Positions 18,396 through 26,210 of a DNA stretch of 34,396 bases are shown piece after piece. The notes beneath the pieces are model-generated. The model worked only from the letters and a program-made list of their open reading frames with translations. It searched no databases and was not told where the DNA came from. The stretch covers positions 1 to 34,396 of the forward strand of contig CACEKG010000012.1 in assembly GCA_902560065.1 (NCBI GenBank), in the 5' to 3' direction. The translations under genes and the position numbers were made by a program. Position 1 is the stretch's first letter. Every line of letters starts with the position of its first letter. The DNA is from an uncultured Bacteroidota bacterium (GTDB lineage: Bacteria; Bacteroidota; Bacteroidia; Flavobacteriales; Flavobacteriaceae).

Positions 18396-18492
18396 TCTTA
18401 ATAATAAACTAATTTTCAGTTTTTGATTAACTCTAATTAAATTTTAATTAATTTTTTTTTCAGTTAATAATATATTTTTTATATTTAACTCA

Positions 18493-18654
18493 ATGAAGCG
18501 CAACCTTTTACATTATACTTTTCCCCAAGGTCTGACATCTATTTATATAAATGGTAAGCGCTACACAAAAAAAGAATTTGAGAATGCTCAAAGAAGGGAG
18601 AGAAATAGAGACAGTAAAGGAAGGTATGCTAAAAAGATTAATTATATTCAATAA
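18493..18654 (+). CDS. Possible 53-residue basic protein
   Basis: An ATG frame at 18493-18654 encodes a very basic protein beginning MKRNLLHYTFPQG, then TSIYINGKRYTKKEFE, and ending in a run of Arg, Asn and Lys (RRERNRDSKGRYAKK). The YINGKRYTKKEFE part resembles a small folded nucleic-acid-binding or adaptor element, and the RDSKGR(Y/F) ending resembles tails of small phage or ribosome-linked proteins, though I cannot name a family. Two CGC codons appear in a region where AGA is the usual Arg codon, which hints at a different history or constraint. It lies 30 bases before the DUF1080 gene on the same strand. Confidence 0.5.
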   Translation: MKRNLLHYTFPQGLTSIYINGKRYTKKEFENAQRRERNRDSKGRYAKKINYIQ

Positions 18655-18684
18655 TTATTTTTTCCAATTATTTAATTTTACATT

Positions 18685-19278
18685 ATGAATGCATTTAAAT
18701 TTGTAATATTATTTTCTATATTTTACAACTTTTCTTTTTCACAATCTTTTTCTTTATTTAACGGTACTGATTTATCTGGTTGGAATATTCATGGAACAGA
18801 AAAATGGTATGTAGAGAATGGAGATTTGGTCTGTGAAAGTGGACCAGATAATGAATACGGTTATTTATCCACTGAAAAATTTTATGATGATTTTATTTTA
18901 ACTCTTGAGTTTAAACAAGATTCCAATGGAAATAGTGGCGTTTTTTTTAGATCAACTCTTGAAGGAACTAAGATTAGTGGTTGGCAAGTAGAAGTTGCAC
19001 CACCTGGAGATAATACTGGTGGAATATATGAATCATATGGAAGAGGCTGGTTAATTAAACCTAACGAAAAAAAAGATAAACATTTAAAGTATGGTGAATG
19101 GAACTCTATGAAAATAATGGTTAAGGGAGATAATGTTAAAACTTGGTTGAATGGAGTAAAAATGATTAATTTAAAAGATAAAAAGATAGGAGAGGGTAAA
19201 GGTTCAATTGCGCTTCAAATTCATTCTGGTGGGGATTTAAAAATACGATGGAGAAATATTATTTTAGAAAAAATATGA
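18685..19278 (+). CDS. Secreted DUF1080 (3-keto-disaccharide hydrolase-type) protein
   Basis: The 197-residue protein has a signal peptide (1-19, FSFS-Q) and one concanavalin-like DUF1080 domain. It opens with SLFNGTDLSGWNIHGTEKWYVENGDLVCESG, followed by GYLSTEKFYDDFILTLEFK, SGVFFRS and the final IALQIHSGGDLKIRWRNI. DUF1080 proteins have been shown to cleave 3-keto-glycosides by elimination or hydrolysis. The stop codon overlaps the start of the Gfo/Idh/MocA oxidoreductase gene (ATGA at 19275-19278), so translation is coupled; such oxidoreductases make the 3-keto sugars that DUF1080 proteins use. Exported location suggests the reaction occurs in the periplasm or at the surface. Confidence 0.9.
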   Translation: MNAFKFVILFSIFYNFSFSQSFSLFNGTDLSGWNIHGTEKWYVENGDLVCESGPDNEYGYLSTEKFYDDFILTLEFKQDSNGNSGVFFRSTLEGTKISGWQVEVAPPGDNTGGIYESYGRGWLIKPNEKKDKHLKYGEWNSMKIMVKGDNVKTWLNGVKMINLKDKKIGEGKGSIALQIHSGGDLKIRWRNIILEKI

Positions 19279-20612
19279 AAAAAAGAGAATTTTTAAAAAG
19301 TGCAACTGCTTTAGCATCAATGACAATTTTACCTTCTTCAATTTGGTCAATGAAAAAAAATAACAGAATAAGAATTGCTCAAATAGGAGTTGGAGGAATG
19401 GGCGCCGCAGATTTAAACTCAATTTCGTCTCATCCTTCTGTTGATATTGTAGGATTATGTGATGTAGACTCTAAAGCTTTAGATGAAGCAAAAAAAATTC
19501 ATCCAAAAGCTTCAGTTTATGTTGATTATAGAATAATGCTTAATGAGATGAAAGATCAAATAGATGCAGTAGTTGTATCTACTCCAGATCATACGCATGC
19601 TCCCGCATCAATTATGGCTATGAATTTAAATAAGCATGTATATTGTCAAAAACCTTTAACTCATCATGTAACCGAGGCAAGGTCTATGAGGAAAATTGCA
19701 GATGACAAAAACTTAATCACACAAATGGGTATTCAAGTTCATTCATTTTATGATTATAAACTTGCAACTATTTTAATTCAAGGAGGAATTATTGGAAAAG
19801 TTAATACTGTAAGAGCTTGGTCTCCAAAAAACTGGGGGTACGATGGGGCTCCCCCAAAAGGTTCAGATCCTGTTCCTGATAATTTAGATTGGAATTTATG
19901 GTTAGGAACTTCCTCTAAAAGACCTTATAAAAAAAATATTTATCACCCTATGAATTGGAGAAAACTTCTGGATTATGGATGTGGTACTTTAGGTGATATG
20001 GGGGTTCATATTTTTGATACTCCATACAATGCTCTTCAATTAGATGTGCCTGAAACGATTAAAAATAATTGTAGAAAACCAAACGGGTATGGGTTTCCTG
20101 AAAAAAATTCAGTTACTTATATTTTTCCTGGAACAAAACAAACTACTGAAAAATTAAAATGGATTTGGTCTGATGGACCTGGAGCCCCGTCATATCATAG
20201 AGATCTAAAATTGCCAAATAAAGAAAAGCTTCCAAATCAAGGAGCTATGTTTATAGGAGAAAAAGGAAGACTTCTTTTGCCTCACTTTATGGAATTACCC
20301 AGGTTGATTGTTGACGGCAAATACAAAAAAATTGACTTATCTAAATATCCTGAAGCTAAAAAAATGGGAAATCCTGTCAGAGATTATGATAAAGAGGCTC
20401 ATTTACATTATCATGAATTTGTAGACGCTTGTCTTGGAAAGGCCGAATGTACAGCCCCTTTTTCATATTCTGCAAGATTAACAGAAACAATTTTATTAGG
20501 TGTTATTGCAGGTAGATTTCCTAATAAAAAACTTCACTGGGATAGTAAAAAAGCTTTGTTTCAAGAATCTGACGCTAATCAATTTCTTGATTCAAAATAT
20601 AGAGACTTTTAG
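19275..20612 (+). CDS. Exported Gfo/Idh/MocA-family oxidoreductase
   Basis: The 445-residue NAD(P)-dependent oxidoreductase has an export signal with MKKREFLKSATALAS, a Tat-like motif with one Arg (K-R in place of R-R). The Rossmann domain begins at IRIAQIGVGGMG (33-43), with DAVVVSTPDHTHA around 97-109 and CQKPLTHHV at 124-132, the family's EKP motif with Gln in place of Glu. The C-terminal domain holds YGCGTLGDMGVHIFD with the active-site Asp and His. Exported members oxidise a sugar hydroxyl, often at C3. The ATG at 19275 is chosen over one at 19248 because the latter lies inside the DUF1080 gene and would put residues ahead of the signal. Confidence 0.92.
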   Translation: MKKREFLKSATALASMTILPSSIWSMKKNNRIRIAQIGVGGMGAADLNSISSHPSVDIVGLCDVDSKALDEAKKIHPKASVYVDYRIMLNEMKDQIDAVVVSTPDHTHAPASIMAMNLNKHVYCQKPLTHHVTEARSMRKIADDKNLITQMGIQVHSFYDYKLATILIQGGIIGKVNTVRAWSPKNWGYDGAPPKGSDPVPDNLDWNLWLGTSSKRPYKKNIYHPMNWRKLLDYGCGTLGDMGVHIFDTPYNALQLDVPETIKNNCRKPNGYGFPEKNSVTYIFPGTKQTTEKLKWIWSDGPGAPSYHRDLKLPNKEKLPNQGAMFIGEKGRLLLPHFMELPRLIVDGKYKKIDLSKYPEAKKMGNPVRDYDKEAHLHYHEFVDACLGKAECTAPFSYSARLTETILLGVIAGRFPNKKLHWDSKKALFQESDANQFLDSKYRDF

Positions 20613-20621
20613 TTTTATTTT

Positions 20622-22283
20622 TTACCAAAAAATACTATAAATAGCTGCAAGAATTATTAATACTGCAAAGGAACCTATATTAAATATAGGTTCTGTATTA
20701 AATACACCTTTCTTTAATTCTATTCCCTTTGTGTCATTTGCTCCTTTATTTTGATTCAAGCTGACAATAGCAATAATTAACATTGTAAATAAAGTTGTTA
20801 ATCCCATTTGATCTAAAAAAGGGAGTGTAGGGAAAATAGATTCTAAAGCAGTTCCTTCAACCCATCCCTTTGAGCCAACTTTTAAAAACATGGCGGTCGG
20901 AATTGAGATTAGTGCTCCAATAATAGCGCCTTTATTGGTTGCTTTTTTCCAAAATAAACCTAGCATGAATACTGCAAGTATTCCAGGACTTACAATACCA
21001 GTATATTCTTGGATAAATTGAAAAGCTTGATCTATACCTCCTAGAAGTGGGGCCATAATAGAGCCAATAATCAGGGCAATAGCAGCGGATATTCTTCCAA
21101 TTTTTACAGATTTACTTTCGCTAGCACCAGGATTTATAATTTGTTTGTATATATCCATAGTAAAAATTGTAGCAGTTGAATTTAACATTGAAGCCAGAGA
21201 AGAAACAATAGCTGCTGCAAGTGCAGCAAAAGCTACACCCTTAAGACCAGTTGGTAAAAATTGTAATAACCATGGATATGCTTTATCAGCAGTTTCATTA
21301 CTTGGCATATTTAACAAACCTTCTTGACCAAGACTTGAAAGAAGTGCAGGGTCATTTACTATAACATAAGCAGCAATTCCAGGAATAACAATGATAAGGG
21401 GAAGAATCATTTTTAATCCAGCTGCTAAAACTATTCCTTTTTGAGATTCCTTTAATGATTTTGCCGCTAATGTTCTTTGAATAATATATTGATTAAAACC
21501 CCAATAATAAATGTTTGCAACCCACATACCTCCAACTAGAACAGCAATACCAGGAAGATTATCATATTCTGGATTGCTTTTATCAAGTATCATGTCAAAT
21601 TTTTCAGGAGCTGCTTTATATATACCTTTTAAACCCTCTATAACACCTTCTCCTGATGAAACTGTATTTAGAGCTAGATAAGTTGTAATAAAACCTCCTA
21701 TAACTAAAAAAACAACTTGTATAACGTCTGTCCAAGCTACAGCAGATAGCCCGCCATATAAAGAATATGCAGCTGCAAAAAGAGACAATCCAATAATTGA
21801 ATAAATCATTTTTATCCCTAAAATAGTTTCAAATGCTAGTGCTCCTAAATATAAAACGGATGCAAGATTAACAAATACAAAGAGACCTATCCAAAAAACA
21901 GCTAAAATTGTTTTTAGATTTGTTGAATATCTCTTTTCTACAAATTCAGGAATAGTATATAGACCTTTTTCAATAAAAATTGGCAAAAAATATTTACCTA
22001 CAATTAATAGAGTTAATGCTGCCATCCACTCATATGAGGCTATTGCAAGACCAACTGCAAAACCTGAACCTGACATGCCAATGAATTGCTCAGCTGATAT
22101 ATTAGCTGCAATTAGCGATGTTCCTACTGCCCACCATGGTAAAGATTTACTTGCTAAAAAATAATCTTCAGAATTTTTTTCTTTTCCTTCTTTATTTCTT
22201 GAAACCCAAAGACCAACCCCTAGTATGATAAGCCCATATGAAATAAAAATTATATAATCTAATAATTCAAAATTTGTTTCCAT
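20622..22283 (-). CDS. Sodium/sugar symporter of the SSS family (vSGLT-like)
   Basis: The 553-residue protein has about 14 membrane helices. Sequence follows the sodium/galactose transporter vSGLT closely: ANISAEQFIGMSGSGFAVG with Gln66, SYEWMAAL with Glu85, YYWGFNQYIIQRTLAAKSLKE and LAAGLKMILP. In vSGLT the matching Gln69, Glu88, Asn260 and Lys294 contact the sugar, so a hexose-like substrate is likely. Residues QEYTGIVSPGILAVFMLGLFWK match the later sugar-site helix. It is convergent with the Gfo oxidoreductase gene (9-base gap) and divergent from the NIPSNAP gene. A CAATATTA box at 22308-22315 (TAATATTG on the coding strand) is one mismatch from TAnnTTTG. Confidence 0.93.
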   Translation of the reverse strand: METNFELLDYIIFISYGLIILGVGLWVSRNKEGKEKNSEDYFLASKSLPWWAVGTSLIAANISAEQFIGMSGSGFAVGLAIASYEWMAALTLLIVGKYFLPIFIEKGLYTIPEFVEKRYSTNLKTILAVFWIGLFVFVNLASVLYLGALAFETILGIKMIYSIIGLSLFAAAYSLYGGLSAVAWTDVIQVVFLVIGGFITTYLALNTVSSGEGVIEGLKGIYKAAPEKFDMILDKSNPEYDNLPGIAVLVGGMWVANIYYWGFNQYIIQRTLAAKSLKESQKGIVLAAGLKMILPLIIVIPGIAAYVIVNDPALLSSLGQEGLLNMPSNETADKAYPWLLQFLPTGLKGVAFAALAAAIVSSLASMLNSTATIFTMDIYKQIINPGASESKSVKIGRISAAIALIIGSIMAPLLGGIDQAFQFIQEYTGIVSPGILAVFMLGLFWKKATNKGAIIGALISIPTAMFLKVGSKGWVEGTALESIFPTLPFLDQMGLTTLFTMLIIAIVSLNQNKGANDTKGIELKKGVFNTEPIFNIGSFAVLIILAAIYSIFW

Positions 22284-22367
22284 TTTTTAAGTTATATTTA
22301 GGATTGACAATATTAAGCTAAAAAGTTTATCGAAAAAAGAATATTTTAGTTTAAAATATAATAAAAA

Positions 22368-22832
22368 ATGAAAACACAGATTAGGTTAATGATTCTATCA
22401 CTTTTATTCATATCATGTATTTCTAAGTCTAAGGAAGTTGATGGCGATAAAATTTTGAATAAAAAAAATGAAGTATATGAGCTACGTATTTATTATACTC
22501 ATGAAGGCAAGTTTGATGATATAATTTCAAGATTTGAAAATCATACTACCAAGTTATTTGAGAAACATGGCTTTACCAATGTTGGGTATTGGACTTCTCA
22601 AAGTGTAGAGAAGCCTTCTTATGCTGATGAAATTTTGAATAACAAAGATCAAGGAGCTCTATATTATATAGTATCTTTTCCAAATATGGAGGAAAGGGAT
22701 AAATCATGGGATTTGTTTATCAATGATCCTGATTGGAAGAAAGTGTATAATAAGAGTATAGAGGATGGTCCAATTGTTAGTAGGATTGAACAGGTTTTTT
22801 TAAATCCTACTAGTTTTTCAAAACTTAAATAG
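22368..22832 (+). CDS. NIPSNAP-domain lipoprotein
   Basis: The 154-residue protein has a lipoprotein signal with the lipobox FISC at Cys17, then a single NIPSNAP ferredoxin-like domain. The domain shows YELRIYYTHEGKFDDIISRFENHTTKLFEKHGF, followed by VGYWTS and the second half ALYYIVSFPNMEERDKSWDLFINDPDWKK. NIPSNAP domains are related to dimeric alpha/beta barrels, and in Bacteroidota and Planctomycetes I recall them beside exported Gfo oxidoreductases and sugar isomerases; their molecular role is not settled. Divergent from the symporter gene, and its end is 12 bases from the convergent HExxH lipoprotein gene. Confidence 0.88.
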   Translation: MKTQIRLMILSLLFISCISKSKEVDGDKILNKKNEVYELRIYYTHEGKFDDIISRFENHTTKLFEKHGFTNVGYWTSQSVEKPSYADEILNNKDQGALYYIVSFPNMEERDKSWDLFINDPDWKKVYNKSIEDGPIVSRIEQVFLNPTSFSKLK

Positions 22833-22844
22833 TATTATTAAATT

Positions 22845-23918
22845 TTAGAAATCTCCAATTGTTAAAGTTCCTTTTCCATTTGTTGCTTCCCAAAAGTTGT
22901 ATGTTTTCCTTGGCTGATATGTCACTCCATCAATAGTATAGGGTTCAGGGTTAGAACCTTCACCTTTTTTCCCAAATTCTGCTGCTTGATCATCAACAAT
23001 TGCCCACTCTTCATCAGACAAATCTTTATCAGTTAACACTATTAGAAGTAAATTAAAATCCTTTTGAGAATTTTCATAAGAAGGTTCTCTTTTTCCAAGA
23101 AGATTTTCAATTGAAGTTGAGTCAAACGTTTTTCTTGAAGAAGAATTAAAGGTGTATTTTCCTTCGGAGAAAGATTTATTTGATATTTCAGAAAAATTAT
23201 CAAAAGGCTTAACAGATGAAAGAGGAATCATTCCCATTAAATAAAGTTCAAGTTCGTTATATTTTACTGAATTTCCCCCATTAGCTACCTCTCCAAAACT
23301 ATTTACTGTGTATGAGTTATTTCCATTTTCAATAAGCGTACTTTGTTTAAAACCACCTAATTGGCCTCTGTCACTTCCTCCAGTAAAACCCCAATGAGCA
23401 TTATTAGTTGTTTGCAAAGCATAATTACCCCAATTATGCATTAACTCATGTAAAGCAGGGCCTTGAGTTAAATAATTTAATTTGCTTAATTCCATGATAG
23501 CATTCAATCTTCCTTTAGACCCATATTTATTAGTATTATCATATATACTTAACCCTATTCCAGCTATATCATTTTTAATATTTAATAATCTTCCAGCAGG
23601 AAGCCCTTCAGGTATTTCAGTTTCATTTAATATTAAAAAAATGAAATCATAATCATCTTCAAACTTTTTATAAATATCTTGAAATAACGCTTTTGATGCT
23701 TCTGAACTACCAAATTCATTATTTTGCTTCCAACTTTTATATTCACTAGTTGACATTTTCAGAGATGCAACTCTATTATTAGAATGAAGCTCAATTTTAT
23801 GAGAATTACTGGCTTCTTTTAAAACATGTTTTTTCTGAGTTGAATCATCATCATTTTTTGAACATGAAAGAACAAAAAATGATAGAAATAATATCAAAAA
23901 CAAGGCTTTATTATTCAT
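22845..23918 (-). CDS. Putative zinc metalloprotease-like lipoprotein (HExxHxxG)
   Basis: The 357-residue protein has a lipoprotein signal with lipobox VLSC at Cys19, followed by the KNDDD surface-export-like spacer common in Bacteroidota. H157-E-L-M-H161-N-W-G164 is a zinc-protease HExxHxxG motif, and His175 in AHWGF could be the third ligand; there is no His at the metzincin position. GQLGGF, VNSFGEVANGGNSVKYNELELYLMGMIPL and the following region resemble a family I recall only as hypothetical proteins with LELYLMGLIP. It lies 35 bases after a Kazal-domain inhibitor gene on the same strand. Protease activity is inferred from the motif. Confidence 0.78.
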   Translation of the reverse strand: MNNKALFLILFLSFFVLSCSKNDDDSTQKKHVLKEASNSHKIELHSNNRVASLKMSTSEYKSWKQNNEFGSSEASKALFQDIYKKFEDDYDFIFLILNETEIPEGLPAGRLLNIKNDIAGIGLSIYDNTNKYGSKGRLNAIMELSKLNYLTQGPALHELMHNWGNYALQTTNNAHWGFTGGSDRGQLGGFKQSTLIENGNNSYTVNSFGEVANGGNSVKYNELELYLMGMIPLSSVKPFDNFSEISNKSFSEGKYTFNSSSRKTFDSTSIENLLGKREPSYENSQKDFNLLLIVLTDKDLSDEEWAIVDDQAAEFGKKGEGSNPEPYTIDGVTYQPRKTYNFWEATNGKGTLTIGDF

Positions 23919-23953
23919 TATATTGTATTTGTTATATACAATTTAATAATTAA

Positions 23954-24163
23954 TTAGCATTTTCCCAAGGTCCAATCATTAACACCGAATGATTTAGCTA
24001 CACATTTGTTTGAATAAGTTACTCCATTACATCCACAAACTGGATTATATTCTTTCGTACAAGGAATATTTAACTTTTCACCAATAATACAATTTTCTTT
24101 GTGATCTTTTTGGGAACTACAGTTAAAAAATATTAATATTATTAAAAAATAAATTTTATACAT
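23954..24163 (-). CDS. Kazal-type serine protease inhibitor domain lipoprotein
   Basis: This 69-residue protein has a lipoprotein signal (lipobox FFNC, Cys15) and a single Kazal-like domain with six cysteines (25, 35, 43, 45, 54, 69). EYNPVCGCNGVTYSNKCVA is the core signature. Kazal domains fold around three disulfides and inhibit serine proteases by a reactive loop after the second Cys; residues around Tyr39-Asn40 could be that loop, as judged from spacing only. The gene is first in an apparent pair with the downstream HExxH lipoprotein gene. Both products would be surface or periplasm anchored. Whether it acts on a self or foreign protease is unknown. Confidence 0.88.
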   Translation of the reverse strand: MYKIYFLIILIFFNCSSQKDHKENCIIGEKLNIPCTKEYNPVCGCNGVTYSNKCVAKSFGVNDWTLGKC

Positions 24164-24204
24164 CTTAAGTATAGTATGTTTAATATTTAAATATATATAA
24201 TTAA

Positions 24205-24600
24205 ATGAGAGTTATATTTTTTTTGTTAATACTTTTAGTTGTCAGTTCATGTTATAAATTTAAATCAGATTTAGAGGGATTATGGCAATTTCATTCTTAT
24301 ATTTCTGAAGAAGGTAAAAAAATATATGTTGATAGTATTGGAAACAGATATTACTGGTCTATAGATCAAGATTTATTTGTAAGATCAATTGAATATACTG
24401 GTATTGATAGTATTTTTTACAAAAAAAATATTATAAATAAAATTCAAAATAATTTGTCTTTTACAGATAATATAGAAGGAAAAACAACTTATTTTATAGA
24501 AAATGACACCTTGTATTTATATCCTTTAGAACAATATTTGCCTGAAGAGTTAAATACACCTAAATCTGAAGAATTAATTTTTATTAAAATAAATAAATAA
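24205..24600 (+). CDS. Small lipoprotein of unknown function, lipocalin-like pattern
   Basis: The 131-residue protein has a lipoprotein signal with VSSC at Cys16. DLEGLWQFHSYI after the signal and the series of short strands separated by turns (YYWSIDQDLFVRSIEY, SLSFTDNIEG-like, TTYFIENDTLYLY) resemble small lipocalin-like beta-barrel lipoproteins of Bacteroidota. No family motif is certain. It is transcribed divergently from the Kazal gene, and a strong hairpin terminator follows immediately after its stop. No function is assigned. Confidence 0.7.
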   Translation: MRVIFFLLILLVVSSCYKFKSDLEGLWQFHSYISEEGKKIYVDSIGNRYYWSIDQDLFVRSIEYTGIDSIFYKKNIINKIQNNLSFTDNIEGKTTYFIENDTLYLYPLEQYLPEELNTPKSEELIFIKINK

Positions 24601-24601
24601 A

Positions 24602-24629
24602 AAAACCTTCATAATTATATGAAGGTTTT
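24602..24629. terminator. Bidirectional intrinsic terminator between convergent genes
   Basis: A 12-base-pair stem AAAACCTTCATA with its complement TATGAAGGTTTT encloses the loop ATTA; the A-rich left arm and T-rich right arm give U-tracts in both directions. It lies between the stop of the 24205-24600 gene and the stop of the convergent 24651-25148 gene and should end both transcripts. Confidence 0.9.
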
Positions 24630-24650
24630 GTTTTATTGGAAAAATTAAGA

Positions 24651-25148
24651 TTACTCCTCTGATGTTTTCATAGCAGCAGCCATAACACCTGTTGCATCAA
24701 AATAATCTCCTTGTATATGTATTTGCCCTGCATCATTAAAATCAAAATAATGATATGCGTTTACACTAACTACATTTCCTGTTTGAGAAAATTTTGCAGT
24801 CCAGGTTCCATAAGTTCTAACGCTTCCATTAAAAACTCCTAAGGAGTCAGTGCCAGGAAGCCAAACACTCTCTGAGTATGTAATGTCTTCAAAATTATCT
24901 TGCCATGCTTTATTACCTGCAATAAGACCATCGAATTTAGCTGGTTCTGATCCTATAAAAGGAGAGTGAAATGTAACGCCAGGACAAATTAGAGGTTTTT
25001 GAGCATCCATATCTTCAGTTTTAAATAATTCAAAATATTTTTTTGCAGTTGCTAAATTAGCTTCATATTTTGGATTATTATTTTTAGGTGTTGTTTCACA
25101 TGATGAGAAAATGAAAGCAACAACTAATAATATTAAGTATTTTTTCAT
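24651..25148 (-). CDS. Lipoprotein with a SnoaL/NTF2-like domain
   Basis: From the ATG at 25148 the protein has 165 residues, a lipoprotein signal (MKKYLILLVVAFIFSSC) and an NTF2-like cone domain: an N-terminal helix (LATAKKYFELFKTED), FHSPFIG, a helical GNKAWQDNF segment and the paired strands RTYGTWTAKFSQTG and AYHYFDFNDAGQIHIQGDYFD. SnoaL-like domains bind small ligands or act as isomerases and dehydratases. The family's exact members differ and no catalytic set is certain. A longer start at 25175 would begin inside the candidate -7 box, so 25148 is preferred. It lies 55 bases downstream of the isomerase gene on the same strand. Confidence 0.78.
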   Translation of the reverse strand: MKKYLILLVVAFIFSSCETTPKNNNPKYEANLATAKKYFELFKTEDMDAQKPLICPGVTFHSPFIGSEPAKFDGLIAGNKAWQDNFEDITYSESVWLPGTDSLGVFNGSVRTYGTWTAKFSQTGNVVSVNAYHYFDFNDAGQIHIQGDYFDATGVMAAAMKTSEE

Positions 25149-25172
25149 TATTATATTTTTTAAGGTTACTTT

Positions 25173-25180
25173 CAAATATA
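25173..25180 (-). promoter_or_regulatory. Candidate -7 box (TATATTTG) for the SnoaL-like lipoprotein gene
   Basis: On the minus strand TATATTTG matches TAnnTTTG exactly. It lies in the 55-base space between the isomerase stop (25204) and the chosen ATG at 25148, with about 24 bases to the start codon. It supports the shorter start and separate transcription of this gene. A -33 TTG is not evident. Confidence 0.45.
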
Positions 25181-25203
25181 CGATTTTAGAATAACCTTTA
25201 GTA

Positions 25204-26208
25204 TTATATATATTTCTCTAATAATTTTTTTGTAGCTAAAATCCCATCATGTGTAGACAAATGGTTGTTTTGCTGACTAAAAGTATCTCTTATAGCCCCC
25301 TCATATTCAATTGACATATAACCTTCAAAATTTGACTTTTTTATTAGCCTAATCATTTTTTTAAAATTTGTATCTGTTTCATTTCCTTTTAAATCAAATT
25401 GAGTTGATTTTGCACTTATTCCTTTTGCATAAGGAAGTAATTCTTTAACTCCACGATATTTGTCATATTGATTTAAGCATTTTGATGAAAAAATCTCGGA
25501 GTTAGATACATCCCTTTCAACACAAAAGTTTAAAGTCCCGAAATCAGGCAAAGTTCCAAGATTTTTATTATTTATTTTTTTTATTAAATTAACTAACCAC
25601 TTAGCATCCCCAGTATAACCTCCGTGATTTTCAATTACAATGCTGACATTCTTATCTGAACTATATTCTAGGAGCTTAGAAATACTCTCTATAGAAACTT
25701 TCATTACCTCTTCCTTACTAGCATCCGACCACAAATTAATTCTAATTGAGTCACATCCAATAGATTTAGCGGCATCAATCCAGGGTTTATGATCTTCAAT
25801 AGCTTGATTTCTTTCTTTTTTATTTACAGACGCTAAACTGTTTCCTTGTTTCATTGTTTGCATATTAAGTAAGTCAACAAGTATAATAGTATTTTTAATT
25901 CCATAGTCATTAGACTTTTGTCTTAACTCATTTAAAAAACTTGAATTTTTTTCTTTACCCATAAATGGAATTGACCAATATTCAGCTCCATCAAGATTAT
26001 AGGTTTCTCTTATGATTTTTGAAAAATTTGACAAATCAAATTTGCCTGTATAAAATTCTGAAGCAAAAGAAAAGCATTGAAGAGAAATTTTAATTTTTTT
26101 AGAAAGATAATTTGCAAATAAATTATTGTTTAACAAAGGAGAGCTTAAGCTAATAGCTGCTGTACCTTTAAATATATCGTTTATAAACTTTCTTCTATTT
26201 TGATTCAT
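25204..26208 (-). CDS. Tat-exported TIM-barrel sugar isomerase/epimerase-like protein
   Basis: The 334-residue protein belongs to the AP endonuclease 2/xylose isomerase-like TIM-barrel family. A twin-arginine signal (NRRKFINDIFKG at 4-15) precedes the barrel. Metal-binding candidates are the Glu in IVIENHGG, the Asp in TLPDFGTLNF and the Glu in SIEYEGA. Exported members of this family sit beside Gfo/Idh/MocA and DUF1080 genes in sugar-modifying clusters, where they can act on 3-keto sugars. Its ATG is 2 bases from the stop of the PHP gene upstream, so the two are co-translated. Metal and substrate are inferred only from the family. Confidence 0.88.
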   Translation of the reverse strand: MNQNRRKFINDIFKGTAAISLSSPLLNNNLFANYLSKKIKISLQCFSFASEFYTGKFDLSNFSKIIRETYNLDGAEYWSIPFMGKEKNSSFLNELRQKSNDYGIKNTIILVDLLNMQTMKQGNSLASVNKKERNQAIEDHKPWIDAAKSIGCDSIRINLWSDASKEEVMKVSIESISKLLEYSSDKNVSIVIENHGGYTGDAKWLVNLIKKINNKNLGTLPDFGTLNFCVERDVSNSEIFSSKCLNQYDKYRGVKELLPYAKGISAKSTQFDLKGNETDTNFKKMIRLIKKSNFEGYMSIEYEGAIRDTFSQQNNHLSTHDGILATKKLLEKYI

Positions 26209-26210
26209 GT

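Noticed and set aside
18396-18492. A/T-only inverted repeat followed by a T run as a terminator
   Set aside because: The stem has only A-T pairs (TAATTA with its own complement), too weak to call.
22308-22315. TAATATTG as a firm -7 promoter box for the symporter
   Set aside because: One mismatch to TAnnTTTG and no -33 TTG; noted only in the symporter entry.
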